Shown here: positions 51,816-61,722 of the stretch, piece after piece
Layout: every line of letters begins with the position of its first letter
Position numbering within the stretch: position 1 is the first letter of the stretch
From: Candidatus Zixiibacteriota bacterium
GTDB lineage: Bacteria > Zixibacteria > MSB-5A5 > GN15 > PGXB01
Assembly: GCA_016933695.1 (NCBI GenBank)
Contig: JAFGAL010000020.1
Span: 1-64,000, forward strand
DNA length: 64,000 bases
Direction: 5' to 3'
The notes under the pieces: model-generated
What the model saw: the letters and a program-made list of their open reading frames with translations, nothing else
Databases searched by the model: none
Told to the model about the DNA's origin: nothing
Program-made: the position numbers and the translations under genes

Positions 51816-53558
51816 ATGACAATTTCCACGAAGTCCGTTCCATTAAAATGGGTGGTGGCCCCGGAACCGGACCCGGATTTGGTCCAGAAGGTCAGTTCGC
51901 AGGTTAATCTTGATCCCGCCATTGTCAGGATTTTGTTTAACCGACAAATCGATGATCCGGAACTGATTCGGCAGTTTCTCAATCCCAAGTTGACCGATCT
52001 GTTCGATCCTTTCACCATGTACGGCATGGAGGAAGCGGTCGAACGCATCCTCAACGCCCTCCGGGAAAATGAAAAAATCATGGTCTACGGTGACTATGAT
52101 GTCGACGGTATTACCGCGACCTCGCTGATATATCTCGTCCTCAATAAACTGGGTGCGCAGGTGGTGTACTATTTGCCGAACCGTCTGGTGGAAGGATATG
52201 GACTGTCGGTTGACGGGATCAAGGAAGCGACCGCGCAGAACGTGTCGCTGATCATTTCCGTGGATACCGGGGTCACGGCCGTATCGGAAGTGGAATATGC
52301 CCGTTCTCTCGGGATCGATTGTATCCTGACCGATCATCATGAGCCGGGAGAGATCCTTCCCAAACCGATTGCTCTGGTCAACCCCAAGCAGAAAGAGTGC
52401 AATTATCAATGCGGGGAGCTTTCGGGAGTCGGTGTGGCGTTCAAACTGGCCCAGGCGTTGTATCAACGTTTACAACAGGATGAGCGCGAGCTGGAGGAAC
52501 ATCTCGATCTGGTCGCGCTGGGCACGTCGGCGGATATCGTCCCGCTGATCGGCGAGAACCGCATCCTGACCAAGTTCGGTATCAAGCAGATCGCCCGCAC
52601 CACCAAGCCGGGATTGAAATCGCTGGCCTTCGTGTCGGGATTGATGGGCAAGGAAATCGGCACCGGTCAGGTGGTGTTTATCCTGGCTCCGCGCATCAAT
52701 GCGGTCGGCCGACTCGGCGATGCCGAAATGGCGATCCGGCTGTTGACCACCAAGGATGAACGCGTGGCCGCCGATATCGCACGCAAGCTCGACAAGGAAA
52801 ACCAGCGTCGCAAGGACATCGATGAAAAGACCCTCAACGAAGCGCTCGAGCAAATTCGTCAGCATGTCGATGTCGAAAACGACCGCGCCATCGTGCTGGC
52901 CTCCGAGGGTTGGCATCAGGGGGTGATCGGAATCGTCGCCAGCCGGCTGGTGGAGCGTTTCCATCTGCCGACCGTAATGATCGCCATCGATGGCGGCGAG
53001 GGCAAGGGATCGGCGCGTTCCATTCCGGGATTTCATCTTTGCGATGCGCTCAAGGAATGCGAAGATTTGCTGTTGCGCTACGGCGGACACAAGTACGCCG
53101 CCGGGCTGACAATCGTGCCGGAAAAAATCGACGCCTTCCGGGATCGGTTGAAAGCGGTGTCGGAGCGATTATTGACCACCGAGGACCTGGTGGCCAAACT
53201 CTATATCGACGCCGAGATCGAATTGTCGGAAATCACCCATGCCCTGCTGGATACGATCGAGACGTTCGCGCCGTTCGGGCCCCAGAACATGCGTCCGGTC
53301 TTTTTGACCCGCAACTGCGAAATTCTCGGACAGCCCTATTGTGTCGGGAAAAATCATCTCAAGATGAAAGTGCGCAAGGGCGACGCGGTGTTCGACGTGA
53401 TCGGTTTCGGGTTCGGCGACTGGGTCCGGCATCTTTCCGGGCGGGGTAATCTGGTCGATCTCGTCTACGTGGTGGAATACAACCACTGGAACGATGTCAC
53501 CCGTATACAGCTTCGCCTCAAGGACATGAAACTTGCCGCCGGCAATCTCGGAGCATGA
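51816..53558 (+). CDS. recJ: Single-stranded-DNA-specific exonuclease RecJ
   Basis: A 580-residue 5'-3' ssDNA exonuclease used in recombination and mismatch repair. DHH domain motifs: VYGDYDVDGITATSL, ISVDTGVTA, CILTDHHEPGE and LGTSADIVPLIGENR. DHHA1 region: GWHQGVIGIVASRLVERF, GSARSIPGFHLCDAL and RYGGHKYAAGLTI. The C-terminal OB-like region follows with FAPFGPQNMRPVF. All DHH metal-ligand motifs look intact. The track ORF starts at 51741, but that region is the 3' part of rnpB; ATG 51816 has AAGGAAG six bases upstream. meaB follows nine bases after the stop. Confidence 0.96.
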   Translation: MTISTKSVPLKWVVAPEPDPDLVQKVSSQVNLDPAIVRILFNRQIDDPELIRQFLNPKLTDLFDPFTMYGMEEAVERILNALRENEKIMVYGDYDVDGITATSLIYLVLNKLGAQVVYYLPNRLVEGYGLSVDGIKEATAQNVSLIISVDTGVTAVSEVEYARSLGIDCILTDHHEPGEILPKPIALVNPKQKECNYQCGELSGVGVAFKLAQALYQRLQQDERELEEHLDLVALGTSADIVPLIGENRILTKFGIKQIARTTKPGLKSLAFVSGLMGKEIGTGQVVFILAPRINAVGRLGDAEMAIRLLTTKDERVAADIARKLDKENQRRKDIDEKTLNEALEQIRQHVDVENDRAIVLASEGWHQGVIGIVASRLVERFHLPTVMIAIDGGEGKGSARSIPGFHLCDALKECEDLLLRYGGHKYAAGLTIVPEKIDAFRDRLKAVSERLLTTEDLVAKLYIDAEIELSEITHALLDTIETFAPFGPQNMRPVFLTRNCEILGQPYCVGKNHLKMKVRKGDAVFDVIGFGFGDWVRHLSGRGNLVDLVYVVEYNHWNDVTRIQLRLKDMKLAAGNLGA

Positions 53559-53567
53559 GCCGGTGTC

Positions 53568-54509
53568 ATGACGGTTCTGGATAAATTCTTGCACGGTGAC
53601 CAGTCCGCACTGGCTCGCCTTATCAGTTTTATTGAAAACCGCGAGGACGGCTACAAACGCCTTCTGGCGCGGTTGTACCCCCTGTCGGGAAACGCCCTGC
53701 GGTTCGGGTTTACCGGGCCACCCGGGGCCGGGAAATCGTCACTGGTCAACGCCGTGGCACGGCGGTTGGTCGCCGACGGCAAACGGGTCGGCATTATCGC
53801 CGTCGATCCCAGCTCGCCGTTTACCGGCGGTGCGCTGCTGGGCGACCGTATCCGCATGAATGAACTGCCGACCGACGGCTCGGTGTATATGCGCTCCATG
53901 GCCACGCGCGGTTCGAGCGGCGGACTGGCCGCCGCCACCAACAATGTCGCGGTGGCCCTCGACGCGTTCGGATTCGATTACGTGTTGATCGAGACGGTCG
54001 GGGTGGGGCAGGTGGAACTGGATATTATCGACACCTGTGATACGGTCGTGGTGGTGCTGGTGCCGGAGTCGGGCGATGCGGTGCAGGCGCTGAAAGCCGG
54101 TTTGATGGAAATCGCGGATATTTTCGCGGTCAACAAGGCCGACCGTCCCGGCGCGAGAAACATTATCGCGGCTTTGCAGAATATGCTGGAGATCAAAGCG
54201 GAGCATTCCCCATGGAAATGGCCGGTGGTGCCGACCGAGGCGATTCATGACAAGAACATCGACACTCTTCTGGAACAGATTCTCGCGCACGTGGCATACA
54301 GCCGGGAAAGCGGATTATTTGAACGTCACCGCCGCGAACAGATCAGAAAAAAAATCTTCGCCATTCTGGCAACGCAGTTAAAGGCCGCCATGGAGGAAAA
54401 ACTCAACGTCAAGGCCGATCTTGATCACATCGTAACCAGAATTTATCAGGGGGAAACCGACCCGTATACGGTTGGTGATGAACTGCTCAAACTGACACAG
54501 TCAGAATAG
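53568..54509 (+). CDS. meaB: Methylmalonyl-CoA mutase-associated GTPase MeaB (ArgK family)
   Basis: A 313-residue G3E-family GTPase that gates cobalamin loading and protects methylmalonyl-CoA mutase from inactivation. Motifs: GFTGPPGAGKSSLVNAVARRL (P-loop), IAVDPSSPFTGGALLGDRIRM, MATRGSSGGLA, the family IETVGVGQVELDI switch, and VNKADRPGA (G4). The helical C-terminal dimerisation arm with HIVTRIYQGETDPYTVGDEL is present. It lies 9 bp after recJ and 1.4 kb before the mutase genes, from which it is separated by a convergent membrane-protein gene, so it is not in the mutase operon but clearly belongs to the same pathway. Confidence 0.95.
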   Translation: MTVLDKFLHGDQSALARLISFIENREDGYKRLLARLYPLSGNALRFGFTGPPGAGKSSLVNAVARRLVADGKRVGIIAVDPSSPFTGGALLGDRIRMNELPTDGSVYMRSMATRGSSGGLAAATNNVAVALDAFGFDYVLIETVGVGQVELDIIDTCDTVVVVLVPESGDAVQALKAGLMEIADIFAVNKADRPGARNIIAALQNMLEIKAEHSPWKWPVVPTEAIHDKNIDTLLEQILAHVAYSRESGLFERHRREQIRKKIFAILATQLKAAMEEKLNVKADLDHIVTRIYQGETDPYTVGDELLKLTQSE

Positions 54510-54515
54510 TCTTTG

Positions 54516-55712
54516 TCATCGCGAACGGGATGCCCGGTACGTCCGCATCTTTCGAATCAGAGACAATTCCGCCATGCACAGTATCAATCCGAAATGAACA
54601 CCAAGCCATAGCCGCGCGGCTTTGGCACAACCACGGTAATCGAATTTCGGGAACAGCCAATTGGCGGATTCGATTCCCAGCCATATAAGAAGCAGAAAAG
54701 AAATAAACAGCAGGATTGTACGGAATCGAGTCGAGATTGCACGAATGTCCTGTGATACTCCCCGCAGATAAAAAAGCGCCAGCGGCAGTATGACGACAAT
54801 CGGCGGGAAAAACATCCGCGTCTCGCGGGCGAATCCGCGGCAAAAAACCAGCGCAATCGTCACCGGCGCGAGATACAGCATTGCATGGGTGAGAAAGCGT
54901 TTGAATGGGTTGTTCTTCTCAAAGGTCTCCCGCCATGCCCCGACCGGAGCGGCAACCCAGAGAAAGCCGAATGAGACCAGAAAAGAGAAGATCGAATCAC
55001 TGCCGCGCAGGAAACTCTCGAAATTGTACGAAAACACCAGAAAGGGGTCCTTTGCCATGCCGGAATGATGCGTGCCGTGGATGATGATATAAAACGGCAG
55101 ATAGGCAAGCAGCGGTAAAAGCAGATATATCGCTTTGAAAATGTTCCGGGTGTTGCGGCAGTACCGCCAGCCGCCCGCCAGCAGGATAGGATAATAGAAA
55201 ACAGCCGTTTCGCGGGAATACAGAGTCGGAATAAACAAGAGAACGGCAATCAACAGATTGCCCTGAAACATGTATGTAAATGACAACAGGACAAACAGAT
55301 ACGTCCAGAATTCATCCCAGGTAAAAACCGGCTGAACGAAGGCGGACGCGATCGGGTATGACCAATAAAACACCACCAGTCCCAGCAACGCCGAAGCCTG
55401 GCTGAAGCGGATCGATTTTAAAAATCGATAAAGAGCCGGACCGAGCAGAAACAGCAGCGTAAACTGCACGACCTGAAAGGAATTGAGAATCGAAAGCGAG
55501 GTCAGCCGATGAATATACAGGGTGGCATAATTGGTGAAATATCGTGTCGAGAAAGGGTAGCTGGTCATGCGGATATCCAGCCGTTTATTCCAGATATCAT
55601 CGGTCTGCGACAACATCGAGAAACACCATTTGTGATGCAAAAGGAAAATCAGCACCACGAAAACCAGTGACAGCAGAAGAACCGGAAGATATTCTTTTTG
55701 TTTTGCTGTCAT
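54516..55712 (-). CDS. Polytopic membrane protein, function unknown
   Basis: A 398-residue protein with about ten hydrophobic segments. I do not recognise a family with confidence. The first loop has SQTDDIWNKRLDIRMTSYPF with an Asp pair, then TRYFTNYATLYIHRLTSL, and a later GFARETRMFFPPIVVILPLALFYLRG, a loop arrangement like GT-C-type or DUF-type bacterial membrane proteins. It has its own good promoter (55743-55771) and GAGAG before the ATG. It is transcribed against meaB and away from the mutase operon, and splits an otherwise coherent methylmalonyl-CoA region, which suggests a later insertion. Confidence 0.65.
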   Translation of the reverse strand: MTAKQKEYLPVLLLSLVFVVLIFLLHHKWCFSMLSQTDDIWNKRLDIRMTSYPFSTRYFTNYATLYIHRLTSLSILNSFQVVQFTLLFLLGPALYRFLKSIRFSQASALLGLVVFYWSYPIASAFVQPVFTWDEFWTYLFVLLSFTYMFQGNLLIAVLLFIPTLYSRETAVFYYPILLAGGWRYCRNTRNIFKAIYLLLPLLAYLPFYIIIHGTHHSGMAKDPFLVFSYNFESFLRGSDSIFSFLVSFGFLWVAAPVGAWRETFEKNNPFKRFLTHAMLYLAPVTIALVFCRGFARETRMFFPPIVVILPLALFYLRGVSQDIRAISTRFRTILLFISFLLLIWLGIESANWLFPKFDYRGCAKAARLWLGVHFGLILCMAELSLIRKMRTYRASRSR

Positions 55713-55742
55713 GAAATGTTCTCTCGATCCATATTGCCTCTG

Positions 55743-55771
55743 AGTATATGCGAAATGCGAATTGAAATCAA
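55743..55771 (-). promoter_or_regulatory. Predicted promoter of the membrane protein gene
   Basis: Minus strand TTGATT, 17 bp, TATACT; leader of about 24 nt. Confidence 0.6.
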
Positions 55772-55893
55772 CGCAAATGTCGATCTCAGTCGGCCATTCG
55801 GGATGTGACGCCCGAATCAGACAGGCCGCATTTTCGCGATTTTCATGCTCGTGGACGTATCAACTGCCAAAATCGTATACACATTCGCGGGCC

Positions 55894-55922
55894 TTGATTT
55901 TTCGGGCCGAAGGTGTTATTAT
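55894..55922 (+). promoter_or_regulatory. Predicted promoter of the methylmalonyl-CoA operon
   Basis: TTGATT, 17 bp, TATTAT with TG one base before the -10 (extended -10). The leader is about 22 nt, too short for a cobalamin riboswitch, and no B12-box was seen in the 238-bp gap. Confidence 0.65.
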
Positions 55923-55950
55923 TGTGTCTTAATCCAAAGAGGAGAATTCC

Positions 55951-57624
55951 ATGTTCGAGAAGGGATTTTTGGACAAGTTATCGGATAGAAAGACGCGCTG
56001 GGATGCGGACGCGGAAAAATATCGCGCCCAAAAAACCCGGCCCCGCTTTATCACCGTTTCCGGTGAAGAAATCAATGAGTTGTATACGCCGCAGGATATC
56101 TCCGGAATCGATTACGATGCCGGAATCGGTTTCCCGGGCGAATACCCCTACACGCGCGGTGTGCACCACACCATGTACCGTGGGCGGCTGTGGACAATGC
56201 GGCAGTTCTCCGGCATGGGCACTCCGAAACAAACCAATGCGCGCTATCATTACCTGCTGAAAAACGGCCAAACCGGGCTTTCGGTGGCATTCGATCTGCC
56301 AACGTTGATGGGCTATGATTCCGACCATGCCCGTTCGCTCGGCGAGGTCGGCAAATGCGGGGTGGCGGTCGATTCCCTGGCGGACATAGAAATTATTTTC
56401 GACGGGATCAATCTGGGAGAGGTGTCGACGTCGATGACGATCAACGCTCCGGCGTCGGTGTTATTGGCGATGTATCTGGCGGTCGCGGAAAAACAGGGCG
56501 TGTCGTTTACGAAACTTCGCGGGACATTGCAGAACGACATTCTCAAGGAATATATCGCGCAGAAGGAATGGATTTATCCGCCGGAACCGTCGATTCGTCT
56601 GATCACCGACCTGATGGCGTTTTGTACCGATCATGTGCCGCAGTGGAATACGATCTCCATTTCCGGGTATCATATCCGCGAGGCGGGGTCGACCGCCGCG
56701 CAGGAGCTGGCGTTTACGCTGGCCGACGGATTCACGTATATCGAATCGGCAATCAAAGACGGGCAGGATGTCGACCAGTTCGCCCCGCGCCTGTCGTTCT
56801 TTTTCAATGCGCATCAGGACTTTTTCGAGGAAATCGCCAAGTATCGTGCGGCGCGACGGATATTCGCGCGGCGCATGAAAGAAAAATACAAAGCCAAACA
56901 GGAACGGTCGTGGTTGTTGCGGTTTCATACGCAGACCGCGGGCTGTTCGCTGACCGCGCAACAGCCGGAAAACAATATCATGCGCACCGCGTTCGAGGGA
57001 CTCTCGGCGGTGATGGGCGGCACACAGTCTCTGCACACCAACTCCATGGATGAAACGCTGGCGCTCCCGTCGGAAAAAGCGGTTCTGATCGCGCTTCGCA
57101 CCCAGCAGATTATCGCGCATGAAACCGGTATCACCAACACCATCGACCCGCTGGCGGGATCGTATTTCGTGGAGGCGATGACCGACAAGATGGAAGCCGA
57201 CGCGGAAGCGTACCTGCAGGAGATCGAGGACCGCGGCGGAGTGCTGAAATGTATCGAGGACGGGTATTTCCAGCGCGAGATCGCCAATGCGGCGTATCGC
57301 TACCAGAAAGAGATCGAGAAAAAAGAGCGGATCATTGTCGGGATCAACGAGTATGTGATGGGCAAGGAAAAGATCGATATCCCGATTTTGAAAATCGACG
57401 AACAGGTGGAAAAAGATCAGTGCGCCTTTGTCAAAAAGATTCGCGCCGACCGCGATCATGACAAGGTGAAACGCACGCTCGACGAGCTGGTGACCGTAGC
57501 CAAAGGCAACGGCAACACGCTCAAGGCGATGCTGGACTGTGTGCGGGTGTATGCCACCGAGGGCGAGATATGCGACGCGTTGCGTCCGGTCTTCGGCGAG
57601 TATGTCGAACCGCCGTTTATTTGA
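55951..57624 (+). CDS. Methylmalonyl-CoA mutase, large (catalytic) subunit
   Basis: Interconverts (R)-methylmalonyl-CoA and succinyl-CoA with adenosylcobalamin. The 557-residue chain is the TIM-barrel half only: [85 protein letters not shown] and [20 protein letters not shown] are all family blocks, including the Tyr and His of the active site. The B12-binding domain is a separate gene 57 bp downstream, as in archaeal and many bacterial split mutases. AGAGGAG lies before ATG 55951. It is the first gene of a seven- or eight-gene operon for propionyl-CoA metabolism. Isobutyryl-CoA mutase is the main alternative. Confidence 0.95.
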   Translation: MFEKGFLDKLSDRKTRWDADAEKYRAQKTRPRFITVSGEEINELYTPQDISGIDYDAGIGFPGEYPYTRGVHHTMYRGRLWTMRQFSGMGTPKQTNARYHYLLKNGQTGLSVAFDLPTLMGYDSDHARSLGEVGKCGVAVDSLADIEIIFDGINLGEVSTSMTINAPASVLLAMYLAVAEKQGVSFTKLRGTLQNDILKEYIAQKEWIYPPEPSIRLITDLMAFCTDHVPQWNTISISGYHIREAGSTAAQELAFTLADGFTYIESAIKDGQDVDQFAPRLSFFFNAHQDFFEEIAKYRAARRIFARRMKEKYKAKQERSWLLRFHTQTAGCSLTAQQPENNIMRTAFEGLSAVMGGTQSLHTNSMDETLALPSEKAVLIALRTQQIIAHETGITNTIDPLAGSYFVEAMTDKMEADAEAYLQEIEDRGGVLKCIEDGYFQREIANAAYRYQKEIEKKERIIVGINEYVMGKEKIDIPILKIDEQVEKDQCAFVKKIRADRDHDKVKRTLDELVTVAKGNGNTLKAMLDCVRVYATEGEICDALRPVFGEYVEPPFI

Positions 57625-57681
57625 TAGTCTGTTGATTGCGAAACAAGCGGATTGCACTTATAAAGATAACGATAGGACATT

Positions 57682-58101
57682 ATGCCTGACAAAATACGAG
57701 TACTGCTGGCCAAGCCGGGACTGGACGGACACGACCGCGGAATCAAAGTCATCGCGGCGGCGTTTCGCGATGCCGGGTTCGAGGTCATCTATACCGGTCT
57801 GCGGCAGACGCCGGAAATGATTGTCAACGCCGCCATCCAGGAGGATGTCGACGCGGTGGGCGTGTCGATTCTTTCGGGGGCGCACATGACACTGTTCCCG
57901 GCGATCAAGAAACTGCTGGCGGAGCGCAAGGCCGACAATATCGTGCTGTTCGGCGGCGGCATTATCCCCGACGAGGATATCGCCGCGCTGGAGAAGCAGG
58001 GGATTGACCGGCTGTTTACTCCCGGCGCCACCACCGACGAAACGATTGCGTTCGTCCTTGAGGCGGTCGGCAAACGGAAAAAACACGAGGATATCATGTA
58101 A
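57682..58101 (+). CDS. Methylmalonyl-CoA mutase, B12-binding subunit
   Basis: A 139-residue flavodoxin-like cobalamin-binding domain: [20 protein letters not shown] contains the DxHxxG motif whose His replaces dimethylbenzimidazole as lower cobalt ligand; [15 protein letters not shown] is the SxL motif, and [12 protein letters not shown] the GG motif. With the preceding large subunit it makes the holo-mutase. The length and order are those of split mutases. No defect is visible. Confidence 0.96.
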   Translation: MPDKIRVLLAKPGLDGHDRGIKVIAAAFRDAGFEVIYTGLRQTPEMIVNAAIQEDVDAVGVSILSGAHMTLFPAIKKLLAERKADNIVLFGGGIIPDEDIAALEKQGIDRLFTPGATTDETIAFVLEAVGKRKKHEDIM

Positions 58102-58154
58102 GGTCGTTTCGGTCCGGATGGGCGAAACAATCGAAGCAAATCTCTGGAGGAGAA

Positions 58155-59300
58155 ATGAGATATAACGTTGACGAACGGCAACAGGCGGTCCGGGATCGCG
58201 TCAAGGAATTTGCCGAAAAGGAAATCATCCCGGTATTCCAGGAACTGGATCGCAAACCGGAAGCCTTCCCGAAAGACTATTACCGCAAGCTCGGCGCCGC
58301 CGGGTTGATTGGTTTCGCCATGCCCAAGGAGTACGGCGGTGGCGGGTATTCCAATATCGAGTATATCACGCTGATCGAGGAGTTGTCGTACTACGATGCG
58401 CCGACCGCCCTGCTGGCAGCGGTTCCGGAACTGGCGACGTTCCCGATTTACGCCTTCGGCACCGAAGAGCAGAAGAAAAAATACGTCCCGAAATGCGCCA
58501 CCGGCGAAATTATCCCCGCTTTTGCGCTGACCGAGCGCGAGGCCGGCTCCGATGCCGCCAACCAGCAGACGGTGGCGATGATCGAGGGCGACGAGTTCGT
58601 GATCAACGGCGAGAAGATTTTCATCATGCACGGCGACGCCTGCAATATCGCGGTGTTGTTCTGCCGGATCGGTGAAGTCGGCGAGGGTCGTCCGAAGGTC
58701 TCCGCGATCATTATCGAAACCGACAATCCCGGATTCAAGGGATTCACGCTTCAGCACAAGATGGGTATGCGCGCCGCCACCACCGGCCGGATCGAACTGA
58801 AGGATTTCCGCGCCCCGGTGACCAATCAGCTCGGTGAAACCGGCAAGGGATTCCGCTATGCCATGCAGACTCTCGACGGCGCCCGGATCGGCGTCGCGGC
58901 GCAGGGTGTGGGTATGGCCCAGCGGGCGCTGGATGAGTCGGTCGCGTATTCCAAGAAACGGATCGCGTTCGGCGCGCCGATTGCCAAACTGCAGGCGATT
59001 CAGTGGATGATCGCCGATATGGCGACGCGTCTGGAAGCGGCCCGTCTGATGACGTACAAAGCCGCACAGTTGCAGGATAAGGGCGAGAAATTCTCGCTTG
59101 AAGCCGCACAGGCCAAGCTGTTCTCGACCGAAGTCGCCAATTTCTGTGTCGACCGCGCCATGCAGATTCACTCCGGGTACGGCTATATCGGCGAATTCTC
59201 CATGATCGAGAAACTGTACCGCGACCAGCGCGTCACGGAAATCTACGAAGGTACATCCGAAGTCCAGCGGTTGGTCATCGCCGGCAACTATCTGCGATAA
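58155..59300 (+). CDS. Acyl-CoA dehydrogenase
   Basis: A 381-residue FAD flavoprotein that makes 2-enoyl-CoA and passes electrons to ETF. Family blocks: GLIGFAMPKEYGGGGYS, FALTEREAGSDAANQQT, GEKIFIMHGDACNI, MGMRAATTGRIELKDFRAP, and the C-terminal MQIHSGYGYIGEFSMIEKLYRDQRVTEIYEGTSEVQRLVIA, in which Glu of YEGTSE is the catalytic base of short/medium-chain enzymes. GGAGGAG is before the ATG. Its place in a propionyl-CoA operon suggests a substrate leading to propionyl-CoA, for example a branched-chain or odd-chain acyl-CoA; this is inference. Confidence 0.95.
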   Translation: MRYNVDERQQAVRDRVKEFAEKEIIPVFQELDRKPEAFPKDYYRKLGAAGLIGFAMPKEYGGGGYSNIEYITLIEELSYYDAPTALLAAVPELATFPIYAFGTEEQKKKYVPKCATGEIIPAFALTEREAGSDAANQQTVAMIEGDEFVINGEKIFIMHGDACNIAVLFCRIGEVGEGRPKVSAIIIETDNPGFKGFTLQHKMGMRAATTGRIELKDFRAPVTNQLGETGKGFRYAMQTLDGARIGVAAQGVGMAQRALDESVAYSKKRIAFGAPIAKLQAIQWMIADMATRLEAARLMTYKAAQLQDKGEKFSLEAAQAKLFSTEVANFCVDRAMQIHSGYGYIGEFSMIEKLYRDQRVTEIYEGTSEVQRLVIAGNYLR

Positions 59301-59303
59301 TCG

Positions 59304-60137
59304 ATGAAATTCGGTTCTTGTGAAATACATCCCCTCGTCGAGCGCCGTTTCCGGCTCGACGGGGGGACGATGTTCGGGGTGGTTCCACGGAAAATCTGGG
59401 GGCGGTTGATTCCTCCCGATGAAAATAACCTGGTTCCGATGGAGACCAACCTGTTCGTGATCCGCACGGGGGAAAATACTATTCTTTGCGATACCGGGTT
59501 CGGCGACTGTCTGAGTTTGCAGGAGGAAAAAATCTATGCCGTTTCGGGCGAGACCAATATCGAATGCGGACTGGCCGAACTTGGCCTGAGCGTAGACGAA
59601 ATCGACGTGGTGTTTCTGACGCATTTGCACACCGATCATGCCGGCGGAGCGGTGAAGAATTCGGACGGCAACATCGTTCCGCGTTTTCCGCGCGCCCGGT
59701 ATATCGTGCAGAGTATCGAATGGGAGGATGCCATGCATCCCAACGAGCGCACGTCGGCGGTGTATATCCCCGAACGATTGATGCCGCTCGAAAAATCGGG
59801 GCAGTTGGCATTGATCGACGGCGACGTCGAGATTCTGCCCGGCATCAGGGCGGTCCGCACCGGGGGGCATACGCCGGGACATCAGGCGATCGAGGCATAC
59901 TCGGGGGATGACGGTGCGGTGTACTATGCCGATATCGTGCCCTCGTCATATCATGTCCGGGTGCCGTACGTGGCGTCGGTTGACCTGTTCCCGCTTGATA
60001 CCATGACCGTCAAGCGCGATTTGGTCAAACGCCTTCTGGCGGACAACCTGGCGATAGCCTTCGATCATGATACAGAGATAAAAATCGGGCGCCTTGTCGA
60101 ACAGGACGGCAAGGTCGTCGTGAATAAAATCGAATAG
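59304..60137 (+). CDS. Metallo-beta-lactamase-fold hydrolase
   Basis: A 277-residue MBL-fold protein with a complete dinuclear metal site: [13 protein letters not shown] (HxHxDH), [11 protein letters not shown], the bridging Asp in [10 protein letters not shown] and the distal His in AFDHD. The N-terminal [23 protein letters not shown] and insertion [17 protein letters not shown] resemble AHL-lactonase/YtnP-like and thioesterase-like subgroups. In this operon, three bases after the acyl-CoA dehydrogenase, a CoA-thioester or lactone hydrolase is plausible, but no substrate can be assigned. It seems cytoplasmic (no signal peptide). Confidence 0.9.
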   Translation: MKFGSCEIHPLVERRFRLDGGTMFGVVPRKIWGRLIPPDENNLVPMETNLFVIRTGENTILCDTGFGDCLSLQEEKIYAVSGETNIECGLAELGLSVDEIDVVFLTHLHTDHAGGAVKNSDGNIVPRFPRARYIVQSIEWEDAMHPNERTSAVYIPERLMPLEKSGQLALIDGDVEILPGIRAVRTGGHTPGHQAIEAYSGDDGAVYYADIVPSSYHVRVPYVASVDLFPLDTMTVKRDLVKRLLADNLAIAFDHDTEIKIGRLVEQDGKVVVNKIE

Positions 60138-60157
60138 CACCGTCTCAAGGTGGTTTC

Positions 60158-61708
60158 ATGTCACTTGATGAAAAATTAAAACAGCTTGACCGGATGCGTC
60201 ACGAGGCGCTTCTGGGGGGCGGCAAGGATCGTATTGACGCCCAGCATGAAAAAGGCAAACTGACTGCGCGCGAACGAATCGATTTGCTGCTGGACAAGAA
60301 TTCTTTCGAGGAATTCGATATGTTTGTCACGCACCGCTCATCCGATTTCGGCTTGGCCGACAAGAAAATTCTCGGCGACGGGGTCGTGGCGGGATGCGGC
60401 ATGATCGAGGGGCGCAAGGTGTTCGTGTTTTCGCAGGATTTCACGGTATTCGGCGGATCGCTTTCGCATGCGCATGCCGAGAAAATCTGCAAGATCATGA
60501 ATATGGCGATGAAAGTCGGTGCACCGGTGATCGGTCTGAACGATTCCGGCGGCGCGCGGATCCAGGAGGGGGTGGTTTCGCTCGGCGGCTATGCCGACAT
60601 TTTCCTGCTGAATACGCTGGCATCGGGAGTGGTGCCGCAAATTTCGATCATTCTCGGCCCCTGTGCGGGCGGCGCGGTGTACAGCCCGGCCATTACCGAT
60701 TTCACGATCATGGTGAAGAACACGTCGTACATGTTTGTCACCGGGCCGAACGTGGTCAAGACCGTCACGCATGAAGTCGTGACCTCCGAGGAACTCGGCG
60801 GCGCGGTGACGCATGCCACCAAGTCCGGGGTGGCGCATTTCGCCTGCAACAACGAAGCCGACGCGCTGACGGTTTTGCGCAAATTGCTGGGGTATATGCC
60901 GCAGAACAATCTCGAGGATCCGCCGTTCATGCCGACCGATGATCCGTTCGACCGCGAGGACGACGCCCTGAATACGATCGTGCCGGAAAATCCGAACAAA
61001 TCGTACGACATGAAAGAAGTCATCGCGAAAATTGTCGATGACGGCGAGTTTCTGGAAGTGCACGCCGATTTCGCGACCAATATCATTGTCGGGTTCGCGC
61101 GTCTCGGCGGACGGTCGATCGGGATTATCGCCAATCAGCCGGCGGTGCTGGCGGGATGCCTGGATATCAAATCCTCGCGCAAGGGCGCGCGGTTTATCCG
61201 ATTCTGCGACGCGTTCAATATTCCGATTCTGACGTTCGAGGATGTCCCGGGGTTTCTGCCCGGCACCGATCAGGAGCACGGCGGGATTATCATGCAGGGT
61301 GCGAAACTGCTGTATGCGTACTGCGAGGCGACCGTGCCGAAAGTGACGGTGATCACGCGCAAGGCGTACGGCGGGGCGTACGACGTTATGAATTCCAAGC
61401 ATGTCCGGGGCGACATGAACTATGCCTGGCCGACCGCGGAAATCGCGGTGATGGGACCGAAGGGCGCGGTGGAGATTATTTTCAAGAAAGAGATCAGCAC
61501 GGCGGAGAATCCCGAAACAGCGGTGGAGCAGAAGACCGAGGAGTACCGCGAGAAATTCGCCAATCCGTTCATTGCGGCGTCGCGGGGGTATATCGACGAC
61601 ATCATCGAACCGAAAACCACACGCCCGCGTCTGATCCGCGCGTTCCAGATGCTGGAAACTAAAAAAGACACCAACCCTGCCAAGAAACATGGCAATATAC
61701 CGTTATAG
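60158..61708 (+). CDS. pccB: Propionyl-CoA/methylmalonyl-CoA carboxyltransferase subunit
   Basis: A 516-residue crotonase-fold carboxyltransferase that moves carboxyl from biotin to propionyl-CoA (or the reverse in decarboxylases). Blocks: [81 protein letters not shown], and in the second half [40 protein letters not shown] and [15 protein letters not shown]. The [10 protein letters not shown] and GGA.YSPA forms favour propionyl-CoA over acetyl-CoA. It is followed by separate biotin carboxylase and BCCP genes. No decarboxylase membrane subunit is nearby, so a biotin-dependent carboxylase is preferred. Confidence 0.95.
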   Translation: MSLDEKLKQLDRMRHEALLGGGKDRIDAQHEKGKLTARERIDLLLDKNSFEEFDMFVTHRSSDFGLADKKILGDGVVAGCGMIEGRKVFVFSQDFTVFGGSLSHAHAEKICKIMNMAMKVGAPVIGLNDSGGARIQEGVVSLGGYADIFLLNTLASGVVPQISIILGPCAGGAVYSPAITDFTIMVKNTSYMFVTGPNVVKTVTHEVVTSEELGGAVTHATKSGVAHFACNNEADALTVLRKLLGYMPQNNLEDPPFMPTDDPFDREDDALNTIVPENPNKSYDMKEVIAKIVDDGEFLEVHADFATNIIVGFARLGGRSIGIIANQPAVLAGCLDIKSSRKGARFIRFCDAFNIPILTFEDVPGFLPGTDQEHGGIIMQGAKLLYAYCEATVPKVTVITRKAYGGAYDVMNSKHVRGDMNYAWPTAEIAVMGPKGAVEIIFKKEISTAENPETAVEQKTEEYREKFANPFIAASRGYIDDIIEPKTTRPRLIRAFQMLETKKDTNPAKKHGNIPL

Positions 61709-61722
61709 TACTGCATGATATT

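Noticed and set aside
55713-55950. Possible cobalamin riboswitch upstream of the mutase operon
   Set aside because: The predicted leader is only about 22 nt and no B12-box string was found in the gap.
57789-59882. 697-codon minus-strand ORF
   Set aside because: Lies opposite three well-recognised genes (B12-binding subunit, acyl-CoA dehydrogenase, MBL hydrolase) and has Arg/His-rich shadow composition.
60338-61690. 450-codon minus-strand ORF opposite pccB
   Set aside because: Antisense shadow with no recognisable motif.
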